A stretch of 64,000 nt of DNA from Bacteroidales bacterium (GCA_022865305.1 JALHSP010000138.1:1-64000), one strand, 5' to 3'; shown: positions 7,795-18,212, counted from the stretch's first letter. Translations and numbers: made by a program. Notes: generated by a model not told the origin, from the letters alone.

Positions 7795-10700
7795 CTAGTT
7801 TTTAATAATTTTTACGATGTACCTTTTGTCGCTATTCAGGATGAGGAAATAACTGCCGGATTCGATATCCATAACATCTATATTTACTGTAGCAGAACAG
7901 ACAGTCAATCTTTTAACCAGGTTGCCGTGCAGGTTATAAATTTCTATTTCTGTCTCTTTATCACCCGGTAATCTTTCAATAGTGAGTGTCTCAGAAACCG
8001 GATTGGGATAGAGCCTTAGTTCGTTTTTATCCAGAGACTCTGCTGAAGTACAAATAACGTTTTTTACATCTGATGGCAAAGAGATACAATCCGATTCATT
8101 TGTAACTGTCACATAATATTCCCCGCTTTTGTCAACAACATATTTCTGTTTATTTGCACCTGTTATGGCGGAATTATTAAAGTACCACTGGTTACCCGAA
8201 ACAGCACTTGATATCAGCGTATCAACATTTTGTGTTATTAGCGGCTTTCCGGGGACAGGATGTACCACCAGGGTCAGAATAATTACGCTGTCACATCCTG
8301 ATATATCTGTATATTTTATCTGATATACTCCTGATTCAGTAAAGCCCTGGTAGTTCTCACCGGAACAAATTTCCTTTTCAATTTCAGTTGCAGAACATGG
8401 TGTTCCATACTCAAATGCTCCCACATCAACTATGGCACTCTCTTTTCCTGTCGCATTCCAGATACGTACTTTACCATCAAAATCTGTCAGGAAATTTACA
8501 AACTCGTTTGCACCCGCATCAATACAGGGAGAACCCTGGTTTAAATGAAAATCACCTGATGTAACAGATAAATACATCGGATCTTCAGAAATATTGTTAC
8601 TCCCGTTTGGAATTCCGGTAAGGGAGTTAACATCTGAACTTTCAATGACCAGGCTGTCACAAATGCCTGATGGATTGCCCGATATCCCGTTATCCCAGAG
8701 ATTTGTATTATAAATGAACACCTTATTTGCATCCATCCTGATAACAGGATTGTTGTTGTAAATGACAGAGTTGTAAAACTTTGCATTTATAGTACAACGT
8801 GATCTATTTACCCGTTCTGTTATTATCCCTTTGGCATTATTATAGATTATGCAATTTTCCGAGTTAAAGTCTACAGTGCCATATCTGTTGACAATCGGAG
8901 AATAACTTGAACTGGAAATCCCGTACGATTTTATTTTGATTGAGTTACTTCCATTACCTGAAACCACGGAGTTCTTTAACAGGAAATTGATGCGTGCGCT
9001 TTGGTAGGTCGGGACGTATGTTCCTGATGCGTAAGCATTTGAATACAGGTCAATCCCATATTCATCGTTATCCAGAATATTACATGATGAAAAAGTACCT
9101 GTAACGCTTCCGTAACTATAATTGGCTGAGGCATTGGCATAAATCCCGGACCTGTTATCTGAGAAGTTTGTATTATCCACATTTGCAGTTACAGTTTTCT
9201 GCAGGCCGGAAATATTTAATCCGGCATTTGAATTATTACCCCATTCCAAATTCCTTTATAATGAGGAATTGAGATCATCCTGACCGGATCAGACAGAGTG
9301 CCTGTAGCCTTTATGATTCCGTTTGCGGTTATTGACACAGGATTGACCTTATCGGGTCTTGCAATGATCAATACACCCTTTTCAATTATTAACGTCTGAT
9401 CCGTGGGAACGGTTACAGGACAGGTCAGCAAATAGTTTTGTGAATTATTTAATGTACCTGATATTTCTCCGCATAATTCAGTCAGTTCTTTATCGGAGTA
9501 AAGAAAAGACTCTTTGGAATTATAGTAAATAATCTCGTTTAATCTGAATGTTAAATCGACAAGACCCTCAGTATGAGGCGGACATGATAATATCAGTAAA
9601 GTATCACTCCATGTTTGATATGACAGTGCTTCGGTTTGATCGAATATGACCCTCAACCCATCACGGCTTTGGCCAAATAATTCACCTGAAATTCTGATTT
9701 GCGGATTTCAGCTGGTGAAAGAAAATAACGGATCATATCTGGTCATCAGGGGAGGCACAAATGAAAAACAGTTTTCAGCATACCCGGTTTTACCATCATT
9801 AGTTACTATCGTAATATCTACAGCATCCGGTAAATGTGCAGGGGTTATACATATTATAGTATCTTTTTTCCACAGAAGATACTGCGGAGATTCAGTATCC
9901 CCCAAAATAACTTTTCCATTGCCCCTGGCGTCGAGGAAGCGGGAACCAGCGATTATCAGGGTATCTTTCCCAAATATTCTTCCCTTCCGGGGAGATAAGA
10001 AACTGATTCGCGGAAAAGATTCGGAAACGGCTGCTTCATCAGTATTCCCGTAGGCGCCCATGTTTATTCTTCCCCCATTATCAGATGGTTCAAGGTTGTA
10101 AGGGGAAGCAGGATCCCCTGCATCAATGCAGGGTGATATAGCCTTCAGATGGTAATCATTGTTATTACTATTTACAAACTGAGGATCCAGATTATAGATC
10201 ATCCCCTTCCCGATCTTCATTGTACTTCCTGTCAGCACATCCTCCTGTACAAGATTGTATAGCACTGATGAATAATAAGTGTGACAGATCAAAGATGCTT
10301 CATTTTCTCAGAAAATATTATTGACTATTTTGCATCTGGCACCGGAATAAATACCAGATACACCATTACCAGTGATCGTATTATTTGCAATTACTATGGT
10401 GTAACTGGAAGTGAATGCAGATAGGATATAAACGCCAAATTCCTTATTTTTGGCAATTACGCAGTTTTGTATATTAAAGGTTGTTTGGTTACTAAAAACA
10501 CCATAGGAGTCATTTGCTGTTATTTCGGAGTTCGAAAGAAGGACTTTGGAATTTCTGAAAGAGAGAGCGCCATAGTAATATTTTGACTCCAGAGATGTAA
10601 TATATTTTCCATATTCGACTTTACAGTATTTTATTGAGGATGATGTACCTGCAGTTGTGGGAAATGCTATGCAGCCCCAGAAGCCGGAATCGCCCTGGCG

Positions 10701-11006
10701 AGTGAAAAGTATCCGTTCACCGGGAGTACCTTCTGCGATCATATCACCCTTTATATAGAGAAGCCCGCCATTAACAAATTTATTACTGTAATCATAAATA
10801 GTTCCCGTTTTGAACCTTATTACCGCTCCCGGTTCAATTATAAGCGTCTCTCCGGAAGGTACAGTCGCCAGGCCGTTGATTAAATATGGTGAATTGGCTT
10901 TTGTCCAGGTACCTTATACTTCAGTACTATCATTGATAATGGTTTGTGCATTCAGCAACAGACCTGTTAATATTAATGTTGTCAGAAAAAAAGCTGCTTT
11001 TTTCAT
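7795..11006 (-). pseudogene. Decayed T9SS-secreted beta-helix protein (three stops, one frameshift)
   Basis: About 1,070 codons when read through. The signal peptide starts at ATG 11006 (KKAAFFLTTLILTGLLLNAQ). GTWTKANSPYLINGL and the following region form a right-handed beta-helix of the parallel-repeat kind. Two IPT/TIG-like segments follow (ISFLSPRKGRIFGKDTLIIAG and PQIRISGELFG), then a second beta-helix region, an Ig-like segment, and a type A T9SS domain (LRLYPNPVSETLTIE to YIVKIIKN). The frame is broken by TAA at 10914-10916, TGA at 10308-10310, TGA at 9708-9710 and a one-base shift at the C-run 9239-9242. The first three breaks leave the reading frame unchanged, so they are nonsense codons. 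Each could derive from a TCA serine codon by one substitution. Likely a dead surface protein; sequencing error could explain the homopolymer shift but not easily the three stops. Confidence 0.85.
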
Positions 11007-11462
11007 CGTGGAAATAGTTTTTGGATTGTAACAACTTTCATTAATACTTCCAAAAGTTGATAATGATGCTTTTGCCGGTGCAAAAACACAAGTCAAGATT
11101 ATGCTATCTTTAATATTTAATCCCGCGGGGGGTATTTCTAACACATTAGCCTCAAACCAGGCTATGTCATCACCAGAAAAATTGTCTCATGATGGTCATC
11201 CTTGAGAATTAATTTCAACAAGTTTTACAGTAAAGCATAATTACTTATGCGAACACTGCAAGAACATCAACAATAAATTCGTAATTAGCAAGTTAAGTCT
11301 ATTCTCAGGACAATGCAAATTTTTATTGCATTTGGGGAAGGTGTCTGGTACAAAATTCTTCATCAAATCCCTGCCTGCCTTGCGTCGTGTGTCCTGCGCC
11401 TTGCGTCCTGCGTCTTGCGCCGTTGTACCTTATTTTGTATCTTGCAGACTAAATCATAAATC
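11007..11462. other. 456-bp intergenic region
   Basis: Holds no convincing gene. A perfect 7-bp hairpin, AATGCAA with TTGCATT around 7 nt, lies at 11312-11332. A GC-rich tandem block at about 11371-11423 is built from TGCGTCC/TGCGCC units and includes the 25-mer repeat at 11384-11408. The start of the sugar isomerase gene follows. Confidence 0.6.
11384..11408 (+). repeat. GC-rich 25-mer intergenic repeat, copy 3
   Basis: Core TGTCCTGCGCCTTGCGTCC, embedded in a longer degenerate tandem of TGCGTCC and TGCGCC units (about 11371-11423). Same orientation as the copies at 7021 and 7728. Confidence 0.6.
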
Positions 11463-12332
11463 ATGAAGAAACTATCAAGAAGAGAATTTCTCGGTAAAAG
11501 TGCCCTCGGAATGGGAACAGCTGTTCTTGCATCACAACTTCCGCTTGACCTTAACGCCGGGGTATCCTCCGGCTCCATCAAAATGCCCATCGGTTTTCAG
11601 GTGTGGACCGTAAAGGATTTACTCGTTAAAGATTTTCCCGGAACACTTAAAATGATGGCTGATCTGGGTTATCAAAGCCTTGAAATGTGCTCACCTCCGG
11701 GATATGAATCTTCAGGCTTTGGCCCTCTTATGAAATTGAAACCCAAAGAGATGAAAAAAATCATAAGAGATGCCGGCCTTAAATGCATAAGTTCTCATTA
11801 TGGAATGAGTGAACTCAGAGAGCACCTGGATGAACGGTTAACATTTGCATTGGAATCGGGTCAGACGCAGATGATCCTTTCCAGCTTTGGATTACCCGGA
11901 AAAGCAACCCTCGATGACTGGTTAAAAGCAGCAGATGAACTGAATAAAATGGGTGTAAAAGCAAAAAATGCCGGGATTCAGATGGGCTTCCATAATCATC
12001 ATATGGAATTCCAGCAAATTGACGGGAAATTAATTTATGATGCCCTGATGAACCAATTTGATCCTGAATACATCAAAATGCAATTCCAGGTAGCAGTCAT
12101 CAATATCGGATATAAAGCATCCGCATATTTTACAAAATACCCCGGCAGGTTCATCTCTGCCCATCTGGCTGACTGGTCTGCGGAGAAAAAGACAGAAGTG
12201 CCGGTCGGACAGGGTATTGTCGGCTGGAAGGAATTTTTTGCTGCGCTTAAAACCGGGGGAGTTAAAAATATCTTTGTGGAAATGGGTCAGGATACCTTTA
12301 AAGAGAGTGCCGCTTACCTGAAGAATATCTGA
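11463..12332 (+). CDS. Tat-exported sugar isomerase/epimerase-like TIM-barrel protein
   Basis: 289 residues. The N-terminal SRREFLGKS followed by a hydrophobic stretch is a twin-arginine signal, so the folded enzyme should sit in the periplasm. The rest is an AP-endonuclease-2/xylose-isomerase-like barrel: GFQVWTVKDLL, SSHYGM, FHNHHMEFQ (metal-binding His) and FVEMGQ near the C-terminus. The aspartate usual in LDxGW is Gln here (MQFQVAV), so it belongs to a subfamily with an altered metal site. Relatives act on 3-keto-glycosides or sugars; a role in oxidative glycoside cleavage with the Gfo/Idh/MocA protein at 18.4 kb is inference only. Confidence 0.8.
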   Translation: MKKLSRREFLGKSALGMGTAVLASQLPLDLNAGVSSGSIKMPIGFQVWTVKDLLVKDFPGTLKMMADLGYQSLEMCSPPGYESSGFGPLMKLKPKEMKKIIRDAGLKCISSHYGMSELREHLDERLTFALESGQTQMILSSFGLPGKATLDDWLKAADELNKMGVKAKNAGIQMGFHNHHMEFQQIDGKLIYDALMNQFDPEYIKMQFQVAVINIGYKASAYFTKYPGRFISAHLADWSAEKKTEVPVGQGIVGWKEFFAALKTGGVKNIFVEMGQDTFKESAAYLKNI

Positions 12333-12400
12333 TACATACTCTTTGAAACCTCTAAAGGCTGTCTCACGGAAGTCCCTGGTGTCCCTTTATGATTAAACAT

Positions 12401-12408
12401 TATATTTG
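12401..12408 (+). promoter_or_regulatory. Putative -7 box for the DUF362 gene
   Basis: TATATTTG fits TAnnTTTG, 49-56 bp upstream of the ATG at 12457. The -33 region is not convincing. Confidence 0.4.
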
Positions 12409-12456
12409 CAGCAACCATATAACAGAAAATAATCCATCATTGTAAATTCAAAAGGT

Positions 12457-14019
12457 ATGAAGAATATTGTTAACAGAATACTTAACCGGATAGGTCTCAT
12501 TAAAAAGACCACCTGGCTCAAAATCACATTTATATTAACCGGGATTGCTTCAACGATCTGGTTCCTTGTACGCGTTATCCCAAAGCCTCAGAGAGCGACA
12601 TACCCCTGTATGCGGGTGGCGGCGCCTATGATGTCGGGATTTGTCATTTACCTCCTCTCGCTGGTCGGATCGGTTGCCGCTTTTAAAAAAGCAAAGCTGA
12701 ATTTTATACGGTCAAATTATCTGTATGGCGCTTTATTCCTGCTGATAGCTCTTGCAGGTTCGCTATTTGTGACAAGCAGGGAAACAGGATCTGCTTCAGC
12801 AAAAAGTAATGCGGAATGGATCATTATGCCAAATCAACCTGTCGGCACAGCAAAAGGGATCTTCCCGGGCAGGGTTGTCTGGGTTCATGATCCGGCTGTA
12901 GCCGGATGGGACGGAACAACAGGCAACTGGTGGGATGAAAATGTCACCTCACAGTCAGAAACCGATAAGATGATGAACGAATCCCTGACATCCCTTACAG
13001 GCGCAAAGACAGAAAAGAACGCATGGACAGCTCTTTTCAAATACTTCAATTCAAAACACAACAGGAAAAATCAGGGTTATAAGCCCGGTCAGAAAATTGC
13101 CATTAAAATAAACACCAACAATACCTACAGCCACCAGGATTCACCGGAGATCAATGCAACCCCCCAGCTGGTGCTTTCATTGCTGAAAAGCCTGGTCACT
13201 GAGGCCGGAATTCCACAGGATAAAATTACAGTATTTGATGCCAGCCGGTTCATTACAGATAATATCTTCAATAAATGCCATGCTGTTTATCCTGGTGTTG
13301 TTTTCGTGGATAATGTCGGCGGCGACGGACGTACAAAATCAACTTATGCCAACAATGCAATACCTTATTCGGTTGACAACGGCAAACTGGCCACAGGGCT
13401 GGCCACCTGTGCCGTAGAGGCTGATTATCTGATAAATATGGCATTGCTGAAAGGACATGTGGGACAGGGTGTGACATTATGTGCAAAGAATTATTATGGG
13501 GTAACCAGCATTGAAAATAACTGGCGGAAAAATGCCCATAACAATTTCAATCCCAACCGGGAAGGTAAACCCCAGTATCTGACTTTTGTTGACTTTATGG
13601 CGCATAAAGACCTTGGAGATAAAACCATGTTGTTCCTTATCGATGGCATTTATGGATCTAAACTGGTTAATGGTGTTCCTGCTCCAAAATGGAAAATGGA
13701 GCCATTCAATAACAGCTGGGCATGCAGCCTGCTTGCATCGCAGGATCCGGTAGCAATCGATGCAGTCGGTCTTGATTTCCTGCGATGTGAATTTCCGGAT
13801 GCGCCGGACATGGCGTTCAGTGACCAGTACCTGATTGAAGCTGCATTGGCGGATAATCCTCCGTCAAAAGTAAAATATGATCCGCAGCGGAATAAAGCCA
13901 GTATATCCAGTCTGGGTGTGATGGAACACTGGAACAATGCAAAAGAAAAGAAATACAGCAGGAATCTCGGTAAAAAAGAGGGGATTGAACTGGTACAAAA
14001 GTCAATACCTGTAAAATAA
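12457..14019 (+). CDS. DUF362 domain membrane-anchored protein
   Basis: 520 residues. Three predicted transmembrane segments (about 23-43, 60-76 and 92-110) precede a large extracytoplasmic domain. The domain reads as DUF362: PGRVVWVHDPAVAGWDG, KIAIKINTNNTYSH, a search-like LLKSLVTEAGIPQDKITVFDASR, LINMALLKGHVGQGVTLCAKNYYG and SQDPVAIDAVGLDFL. DUF362 proteins are uncharacterised; some are fused to ferredoxin domains, which this one lacks. It sits 35 bp upstream of the GH10 gene and may be cotranscribed with it. Function unknown. Confidence 0.8.
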   Translation: MKNIVNRILNRIGLIKKTTWLKITFILTGIASTIWFLVRVIPKPQRATYPCMRVAAPMMSGFVIYLLSLVGSVAAFKKAKLNFIRSNYLYGALFLLIALAGSLFVTSRETGSASAKSNAEWIIMPNQPVGTAKGIFPGRVVWVHDPAVAGWDGTTGNWWDENVTSQSETDKMMNESLTSLTGAKTEKNAWTALFKYFNSKHNRKNQGYKPGQKIAIKINTNNTYSHQDSPEINATPQLVLSLLKSLVTEAGIPQDKITVFDASRFITDNIFNKCHAVYPGVVFVDNVGGDGRTKSTYANNAIPYSVDNGKLATGLATCAVEADYLINMALLKGHVGQGVTLCAKNYYGVTSIENNWRKNAHNNFNPNREGKPQYLTFVDFMAHKDLGDKTMLFLIDGIYGSKLVNGVPAPKWKMEPFNNSWACSLLASQDPVAIDAVGLDFLRCEFPDAPDMAFSDQYLIEAALADNPPSKVKYDPQRNKASISSLGVMEHWNNAKEKKYSRNLGKKEGIELVQKSIPVK

Positions 14020-14054
14020 AAACTTCAAACCTTTAGATCAGATCTGTCTAAAAA

Positions 14055-15335
14055 ATGACTGACATGAAATATTTTAATCCTGCAATCAAAAAATTATTAT
14101 TCTGCTTTTTTACCATTTGCTTCTTTCAGATTGCATATCTGCCGGAAGTAAACGCCCAGTATCCTGGCATTGACGAGTCTATAGCAAAGCACCGGAAAGG
14201 TGAGCTCATCATAAAAGCAAAACGGGGCGACAAGGTAACTGTTGAGCAACTGAGCCATGAATTCTGGTTTGGATGTGCAATAAGCAATGGTCTAGCCGGG
14301 GGTTCGATGTCGGAAAATGATATCAGGCAATACAAGGAAAAATTCCTGGAAAATTTCAATTCAGCTGTCACTGAGAATGCTGTGAAGTGGGGAAATATGG
14401 AACGCCGGAAAGGTGAAGTGAATTATACTGTGGTAGATGCAATTCTGAAATGGACAGAGGAAAATCAAATCCCTCTAAGGGGGCATAACCTGTTCTGGGG
14501 GATTCCTCAGTTTGTACAATCATGGGTGAAGGAACTGGATGACAATGAACTCAGACAGACATTGCAGAACAGGGCTGAGACAGTAACCAGACGTTATAAA
14601 GGACGGTTTGCCGAATACGACCTGAACAATGAGATGATCCACGGGAACTATTACGAAGACCGGCTTGGTCCAGAAATAACAAAACTCATGGCACAATGGG
14701 CACATAACGGCGACCCCGATGCAAAGCTCTGGCTAAATGATTACGATATTCTGACAGGCAACAGGCTGTCCGACTATATGACACAAATCCGCACCTTACT
14801 GAAACAGGGAGTTCCCATCGCCGGTATTGGTGTCCAGGGGCACCTGCACTCAGAAACGTTCGACCGCAGCCAGCTTAAGAACGCGCTGGATTCACTGGCG
14901 GTTTTTAAATTACCAATCCGCATTACCGAGTTTAACATGCCAGGCCAGCGTTCCAAATATTACAAAGACAGAACACTTAAAATGACACCTGAGGAAGAAC
15001 AATTAAATGCCAGGGAAATTGTTGATTATTACAAAATTTGTTTCGCACATCCGGCAGTAGACGGCATCCTTATGTGGGGATTCTGGGAAGGTGCAAACTG
15101 GATTCCGGTTTCATCGCTGTATAAACGCGACTGGTCACCTACTCCATCAGCAGAAGCTTATCAGAATCTGATTTTTAAGGAGTGGTGGACCAAAGAATCC
15201 GGGAGTGCCGGGAAAAAGGGGATTTTTTCAATTTCAGCATTCTTTGGAAAATATAAAGTAACGGTCAATGGTATTTCAAAAGAGGTTGATCTGACCAAAG
15301 AGAGAGGAAAAGTGATTGTGGATTTCAAAAAATAG
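14055..15335 (+). CDS. Exported GH10 endo-beta-1,4-xylanase
   Basis: 426 residues with a signal peptide (KKLLFCFFTICFFQIAYLPEVNAQ). A short N-terminal module (IAKHRKGELIIKAKRGDK) leads into the GH10 barrel: ENAVKWGNME (107-116), RGHNLFW (142-148), acid/base Glu193 in LNNEM, NDY (228-230), GVQGHLH (259-265), nucleophile Glu292 in ITEF, and the WGFWEG strand. All GH10 landmarks are present, and the product should hydrolyse xylan-type chains outside the cytoplasm. No T9SS domain is present, so it is probably periplasmic. ATG at 14064 is an alternative start giving the same signal peptide. Confidence 0.9.
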   Translation: MTDMKYFNPAIKKLLFCFFTICFFQIAYLPEVNAQYPGIDESIAKHRKGELIIKAKRGDKVTVEQLSHEFWFGCAISNGLAGGSMSENDIRQYKEKFLENFNSAVTENAVKWGNMERRKGEVNYTVVDAILKWTEENQIPLRGHNLFWGIPQFVQSWVKELDDNELRQTLQNRAETVTRRYKGRFAEYDLNNEMIHGNYYEDRLGPEITKLMAQWAHNGDPDAKLWLNDYDILTGNRLSDYMTQIRTLLKQGVPIAGIGVQGHLHSETFDRSQLKNALDSLAVFKLPIRITEFNMPGQRSKYYKDRTLKMTPEEEQLNAREIVDYYKICFAHPAVDGILMWGFWEGANWIPVSSLYKRDWSPTPSAEAYQNLIFKEWWTKESGSAGKKGIFSISAFFGKYKVTVNGISKEVDLTKERGKVIVDFKK

Positions 15336-15415
15336 TTACCCCCGGAGATACTTCGCCTATATTTTGCACAGCACTGCCGGGTGGCAGGAAAACGAAATCA
15401 GAACATAAAAGGAAA

Positions 15416-15856
15416 ATGATAAAGAAAATCCTATTTATTAAGATCCTCTTATTATTCCTTCTCCCTTCCATGAATTTGAATGCTCAGAATGTGGAGGTTA
15501 TCATAACAGGGATCAGGGCAGAGAAAGGACAGATTGCAATAGGTGTTTTTAAAGACGATAAAACCTTTCAGAAAGAAGAAGCATTCCTGAATAAGAAGTT
15601 TGTAAAGAATAGTATTTCAAACGGAGAAATGAGAGCTCAGTTCAGCCTGGAACCAGGCACTTATGGCCTCTCTTTACTGGATGACGAGAACAGCAATGGC
15701 AAAATGGAATATAATTTCCTGAGAATGCCGAAAGAAGGATTTGGATTCTCCGATTATTATCATAAAGGATTCACAAAACCAAAATTTGATTTCTTCAAAT
15801 TCACCATAAATAAAGATCAGATAAAGAGAATTACGATCAGAATCAGGTATATGTGA
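15416..15856 (+). CDS. DUF2141 exported protein
   Basis: 146 residues with a signal peptide ending LNAQ. The mature part matches DUF2141: VIITGIRAEKGQIAIGVFKDD, then LEPGTYGLSLLDDENSNGKMEYNFLRMPKEGFGFSDY. The DDENSNGKME stretch resembles a calcium-binding acidic loop. The family is a small beta-sandwich of unknown function, common in Bacteroidota envelopes. Monocistronic. Confidence 0.85.
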   Translation: MIKKILFIKILLLFLLPSMNLNAQNVEVIITGIRAEKGQIAIGVFKDDKTFQKEEAFLNKKFVKNSISNGEMRAQFSLEPGTYGLSLLDDENSNGKMEYNFLRMPKEGFGFSDYYHKGFTKPKFDFFKFTINKDQIKRITIRIRYM

Positions 15857-16178
15857 CAATGTTTAGTGTTTAGCGTTTACCGTTTAGCATTTTCTCCTCC
15901 TCATTTATTAACCACTGAGTAACACGGAGTTTCACGGAGTTTTTCACGGAGTCGTCTCTGAGTCCCTCTGTCACTAAGTCTCTAAGTCCCTTAGTCACCC
16001 ACTTCCGCTGCGCGGAATTTCATCGCGGAGTTTACCCTGCAGGGCGGGGCTCCTCAACCTCTGCGCCTTTATGCCGTTGTGCCGTTGATTTTTCTGCGAG
16101 ATTTCTTGGAATTAATCCGGGAAAATCGCGTAACTTGCTTTAACAGTTTGATTATTAATTCTTGTAATACTTAAAATC
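15857..16178. repeat. 322-bp intergenic region of degenerate short tandem repeats
   Basis: Four short-unit arrays follow each other: GTTTAGTGTTTAGCGTTTA units (about 15862-15888), CACGGAGT units (about 15918-15950), CTAAGTC units (about 15974-15996), and GCCGTTGTGCCGTTG (about 16072-16086). A GCGGAATTTC/CGCGGAG segment lies between. No gene is visible. The array type recurs at 18213-18290. Confidence 0.6.
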
Positions 16179-17561
16179 ATGAAAAGTTTTAATAATTTCA
16201 GTGTGAGATACAGATGTCTCAGAAGCTATTCTTTTATCCCTTTCTTTGCTGTGCTGATCCTGTTTTTCACATCATGCACAAGCAAGCCTGAACCTTATTC
16301 CATTCTGGAATTTCCAGGCGAAGAATGTGTATATAATTATTCCAAATCGGGCATTCTGAGGTTCGGCGAATCAGACAGTCTGAATCCCATGGCAGTATTG
16401 AGTAGCATCGGCGACCTGTTTATGTTTGACGAGGGTAACATTTTTATTTATAACGACACCTCCTCACAAAACAGATTTTCATTTAAATCCCTTGATGGGG
16501 TACTATATGTCAACGATAAAATATATGCAATTGAAATCCCGGACAATGATAACATGATCCCCTGGTTTGAAAATATGAAAGAGAGGGATTTCTCAGCGCT
16601 TCAGTTTATCAACTTTAGTTCAAAGATGCCGGAAAGCTATCTTCCTTACCTGACAAAGCTGGCTGAAATCAAACCCGATGCAGGCCTCTTCTTCGAAGGA
16701 GACTTTGGAGATATGGCAGGCCTTTTAAAGATCTTTAAGCCACGGTATGTTGCCGGACCGGATCTGCTCCGGAATGACTATGACATGCTGTCAGGGCTTA
16801 CAAACCTTGAGATACTGATGATATCACTGAAAGATTCGGTGATCAATGACCCGTTGCCCTCTATGCCTGAACTGAAACAGCTTTTACTGACTGAAATAGG
16901 TAAGAAAATTGTGTTAACGAATAATTTCCTGATAAACAATAAGCAGATTGAAAGAGTTTTCATTCAGAAACAGGGAAGCTTTGATTTCTCATTACTTAAA
17001 CCTCTTGAAAATTTGAAGGAGCTGGTTATTACCGAACCCGATGCAATCATAAATCTTGATCTGATAAACGATCATAAGAAGCTTGAGGTATTTTCAGTTA
17101 CAGGCGATGGACTGGATTATAATCCAGCTCTGATCAGATTACCTTCTCTCCGATGGATGACTTTTTCATCAAATTTAACACAGGAAGAATTCAATTCGTT
17201 TGTTGAAACTCATCCTGATCTTGAAATCATCCAGTTGTTCGCAAATGACACAATCAGCAGCCTTCAGGCTTTATCAGGGCTCATTAAACTCTCCGGATTG
17301 ACTGTAACCGATACCGTAGCGGATATTGCCTCAATTAAAACTCTCAGGAACTTAAAGTACCTTTCCCTGCCTTATGATTTTCTGGATGACTCGGTTAATA
17401 AAGTTGAATTACAAAAATCTCTACCCGGTACCCGCATCGTTCCAAATGAAGGTTTCTGTCTGGGTTCCGGCTGGCTTCTGCTTCTGATCCCGCTTGTGCT
17501 TATAATCAGGTTTTTTGGCAGGCAGGAAAAACAAAGGCTTCAGGATGAGATAAAGTCTTAA
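16179..17561 (+). CDS. Leucine-rich-repeat-like lipoprotein with C-terminal membrane helix
   Basis: 460 residues. The hydrophobic stretch FIPFFAVLILFFTSCTS has a lipobox-like Cys. Residues ~180-420 contain irregular leucine-rich units (LSGLTNLEILMISL, MPELKQLLLTEI, LKPLENLKELVITE, LSGLIKLSGLTVTD, IKTLRNLKYLSLP). The end is a transmembrane helix (WLLLLIPLVLIIRFFG) followed by a basic tail. I do not recognise a named family. It is 9 bp upstream of the CPBP protease gene and on the same strand, so the two are probably cotranscribed and may work together at the membrane. Confidence 0.7.
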   Translation: MKSFNNFSVRYRCLRSYSFIPFFAVLILFFTSCTSKPEPYSILEFPGEECVYNYSKSGILRFGESDSLNPMAVLSSIGDLFMFDEGNIFIYNDTSSQNRFSFKSLDGVLYVNDKIYAIEIPDNDNMIPWFENMKERDFSALQFINFSSKMPESYLPYLTKLAEIKPDAGLFFEGDFGDMAGLLKIFKPRYVAGPDLLRNDYDMLSGLTNLEILMISLKDSVINDPLPSMPELKQLLLTEIGKKIVLTNNFLINNKQIERVFIQKQGSFDFSLLKPLENLKELVITEPDAIINLDLINDHKKLEVFSVTGDGLDYNPALIRLPSLRWMTFSSNLTQEEFNSFVETHPDLEIIQLFANDTISSLQALSGLIKLSGLTVTDTVADIASIKTLRNLKYLSLPYDFLDDSVNKVELQKSLPGTRIVPNEGFCLGSGWLLLLIPLVLIIRFFGRQEKQRLQDEIKS

Positions 17562-17570
17562 TAACCTGTA

Positions 17571-18212
17571 ATGTCAGGGAGAAAAAGATTTACTCTTTTG
17601 GCTGAGGCAACTCTTTGCAGCTTCGGGTTAATGGTCTTTTCATTTTTTATTCATTATAAATTCCCGTTACAGCTGCTCTCTTTTGCAGCCCTTTTGATAT
17701 CTGCCCTTATTATCAGCAGAAATCTCAGGTCGTTTTCAGACCTGAAAAAGATAACCGGTGAAAATATTTCCTTTAAGATCACTCTTCTGTACATAATTTT
17801 CGGGATTGCGTTGGGTATTGTGCTTGCAGTCCGGTATCGCCGGCATCTGGATATCAGTTTATTCCCGGAATCATTTCATCTTTTCGTAATTGCTGCAGCA
17901 TTTATCGGTTGTATGGAGGAACTTGTTTTCAGGGGATTTATACAGGAATATGTTAAAAGTATAAATAGACCATTTTCCATTCTATTCAGCACATTATCAC
18001 ATACAGGGTATAAATGCTGTCTGTTCCTTTCACCGGTAATAACGACAAATGTTGATGTTGGCTTTTTGGCCTTCTGGACCTTCATTGTGGGAATATTATT
18101 CGGCACAATCAGGCATTTATCAAAAAGCCTGCTGCCATCCCTGTCAGCACATGTCTTGTTTGATATTCTGGTTTATGCAGAATTTGTCCGTGCACCCTGG
18201 TGGGTATGGTGA
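17571..18212 (+). CDS. CPBP family intramembrane metalloprotease
   Basis: 213-residue integral membrane protein with about six helices. The CPBP (Abi/Rce1-like) motifs are intact: EELVFRG (Glu116, Glu117, Arg121), FSTLSHTG (His144) and SAHVLFD (His194, Asp198). Such enzymes cleave prenylated or peptide substrates in the membrane; the substrate here is unknown. It is translated immediately after the LRR-like lipoprotein gene. The spacer after its stop holds degenerate AAAGTTAAAAGT repeats. Confidence 0.85.
   Translation: MSGRKRFTLLAEATLCSFGLMVFSFFIHYKFPLQLLSFAALLISALIISRNLRSFSDLKKITGENISFKITLLYIIFGIALGIVLAVRYRRHLDISLFPESFHLFVIAAAFIGCMEELVFRGFIQEYVKSINRPFSILFSTLSHTGYKCCLFLSPVITTNVDVGFLAFWTFIVGILFGTIRHLSKSLLPSLSAHVLFDILVYAEFVRAPWWVW

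Noticed and set aside
9708-10916. Stop-codon readthrough or recoding (TGA, TAA) in the beta-helix gene
   Set aside because: Both TAA and TGA occur, the contexts are unlike selenocysteine sites, all other genes use these codons as stops, and a frameshift is also present. Decay is simpler.
15857-16178. CRISPR-like repeats
   Set aside because: Units are only 7-9 bp, directly adjacent without unique spacers, and no cas gene is present.
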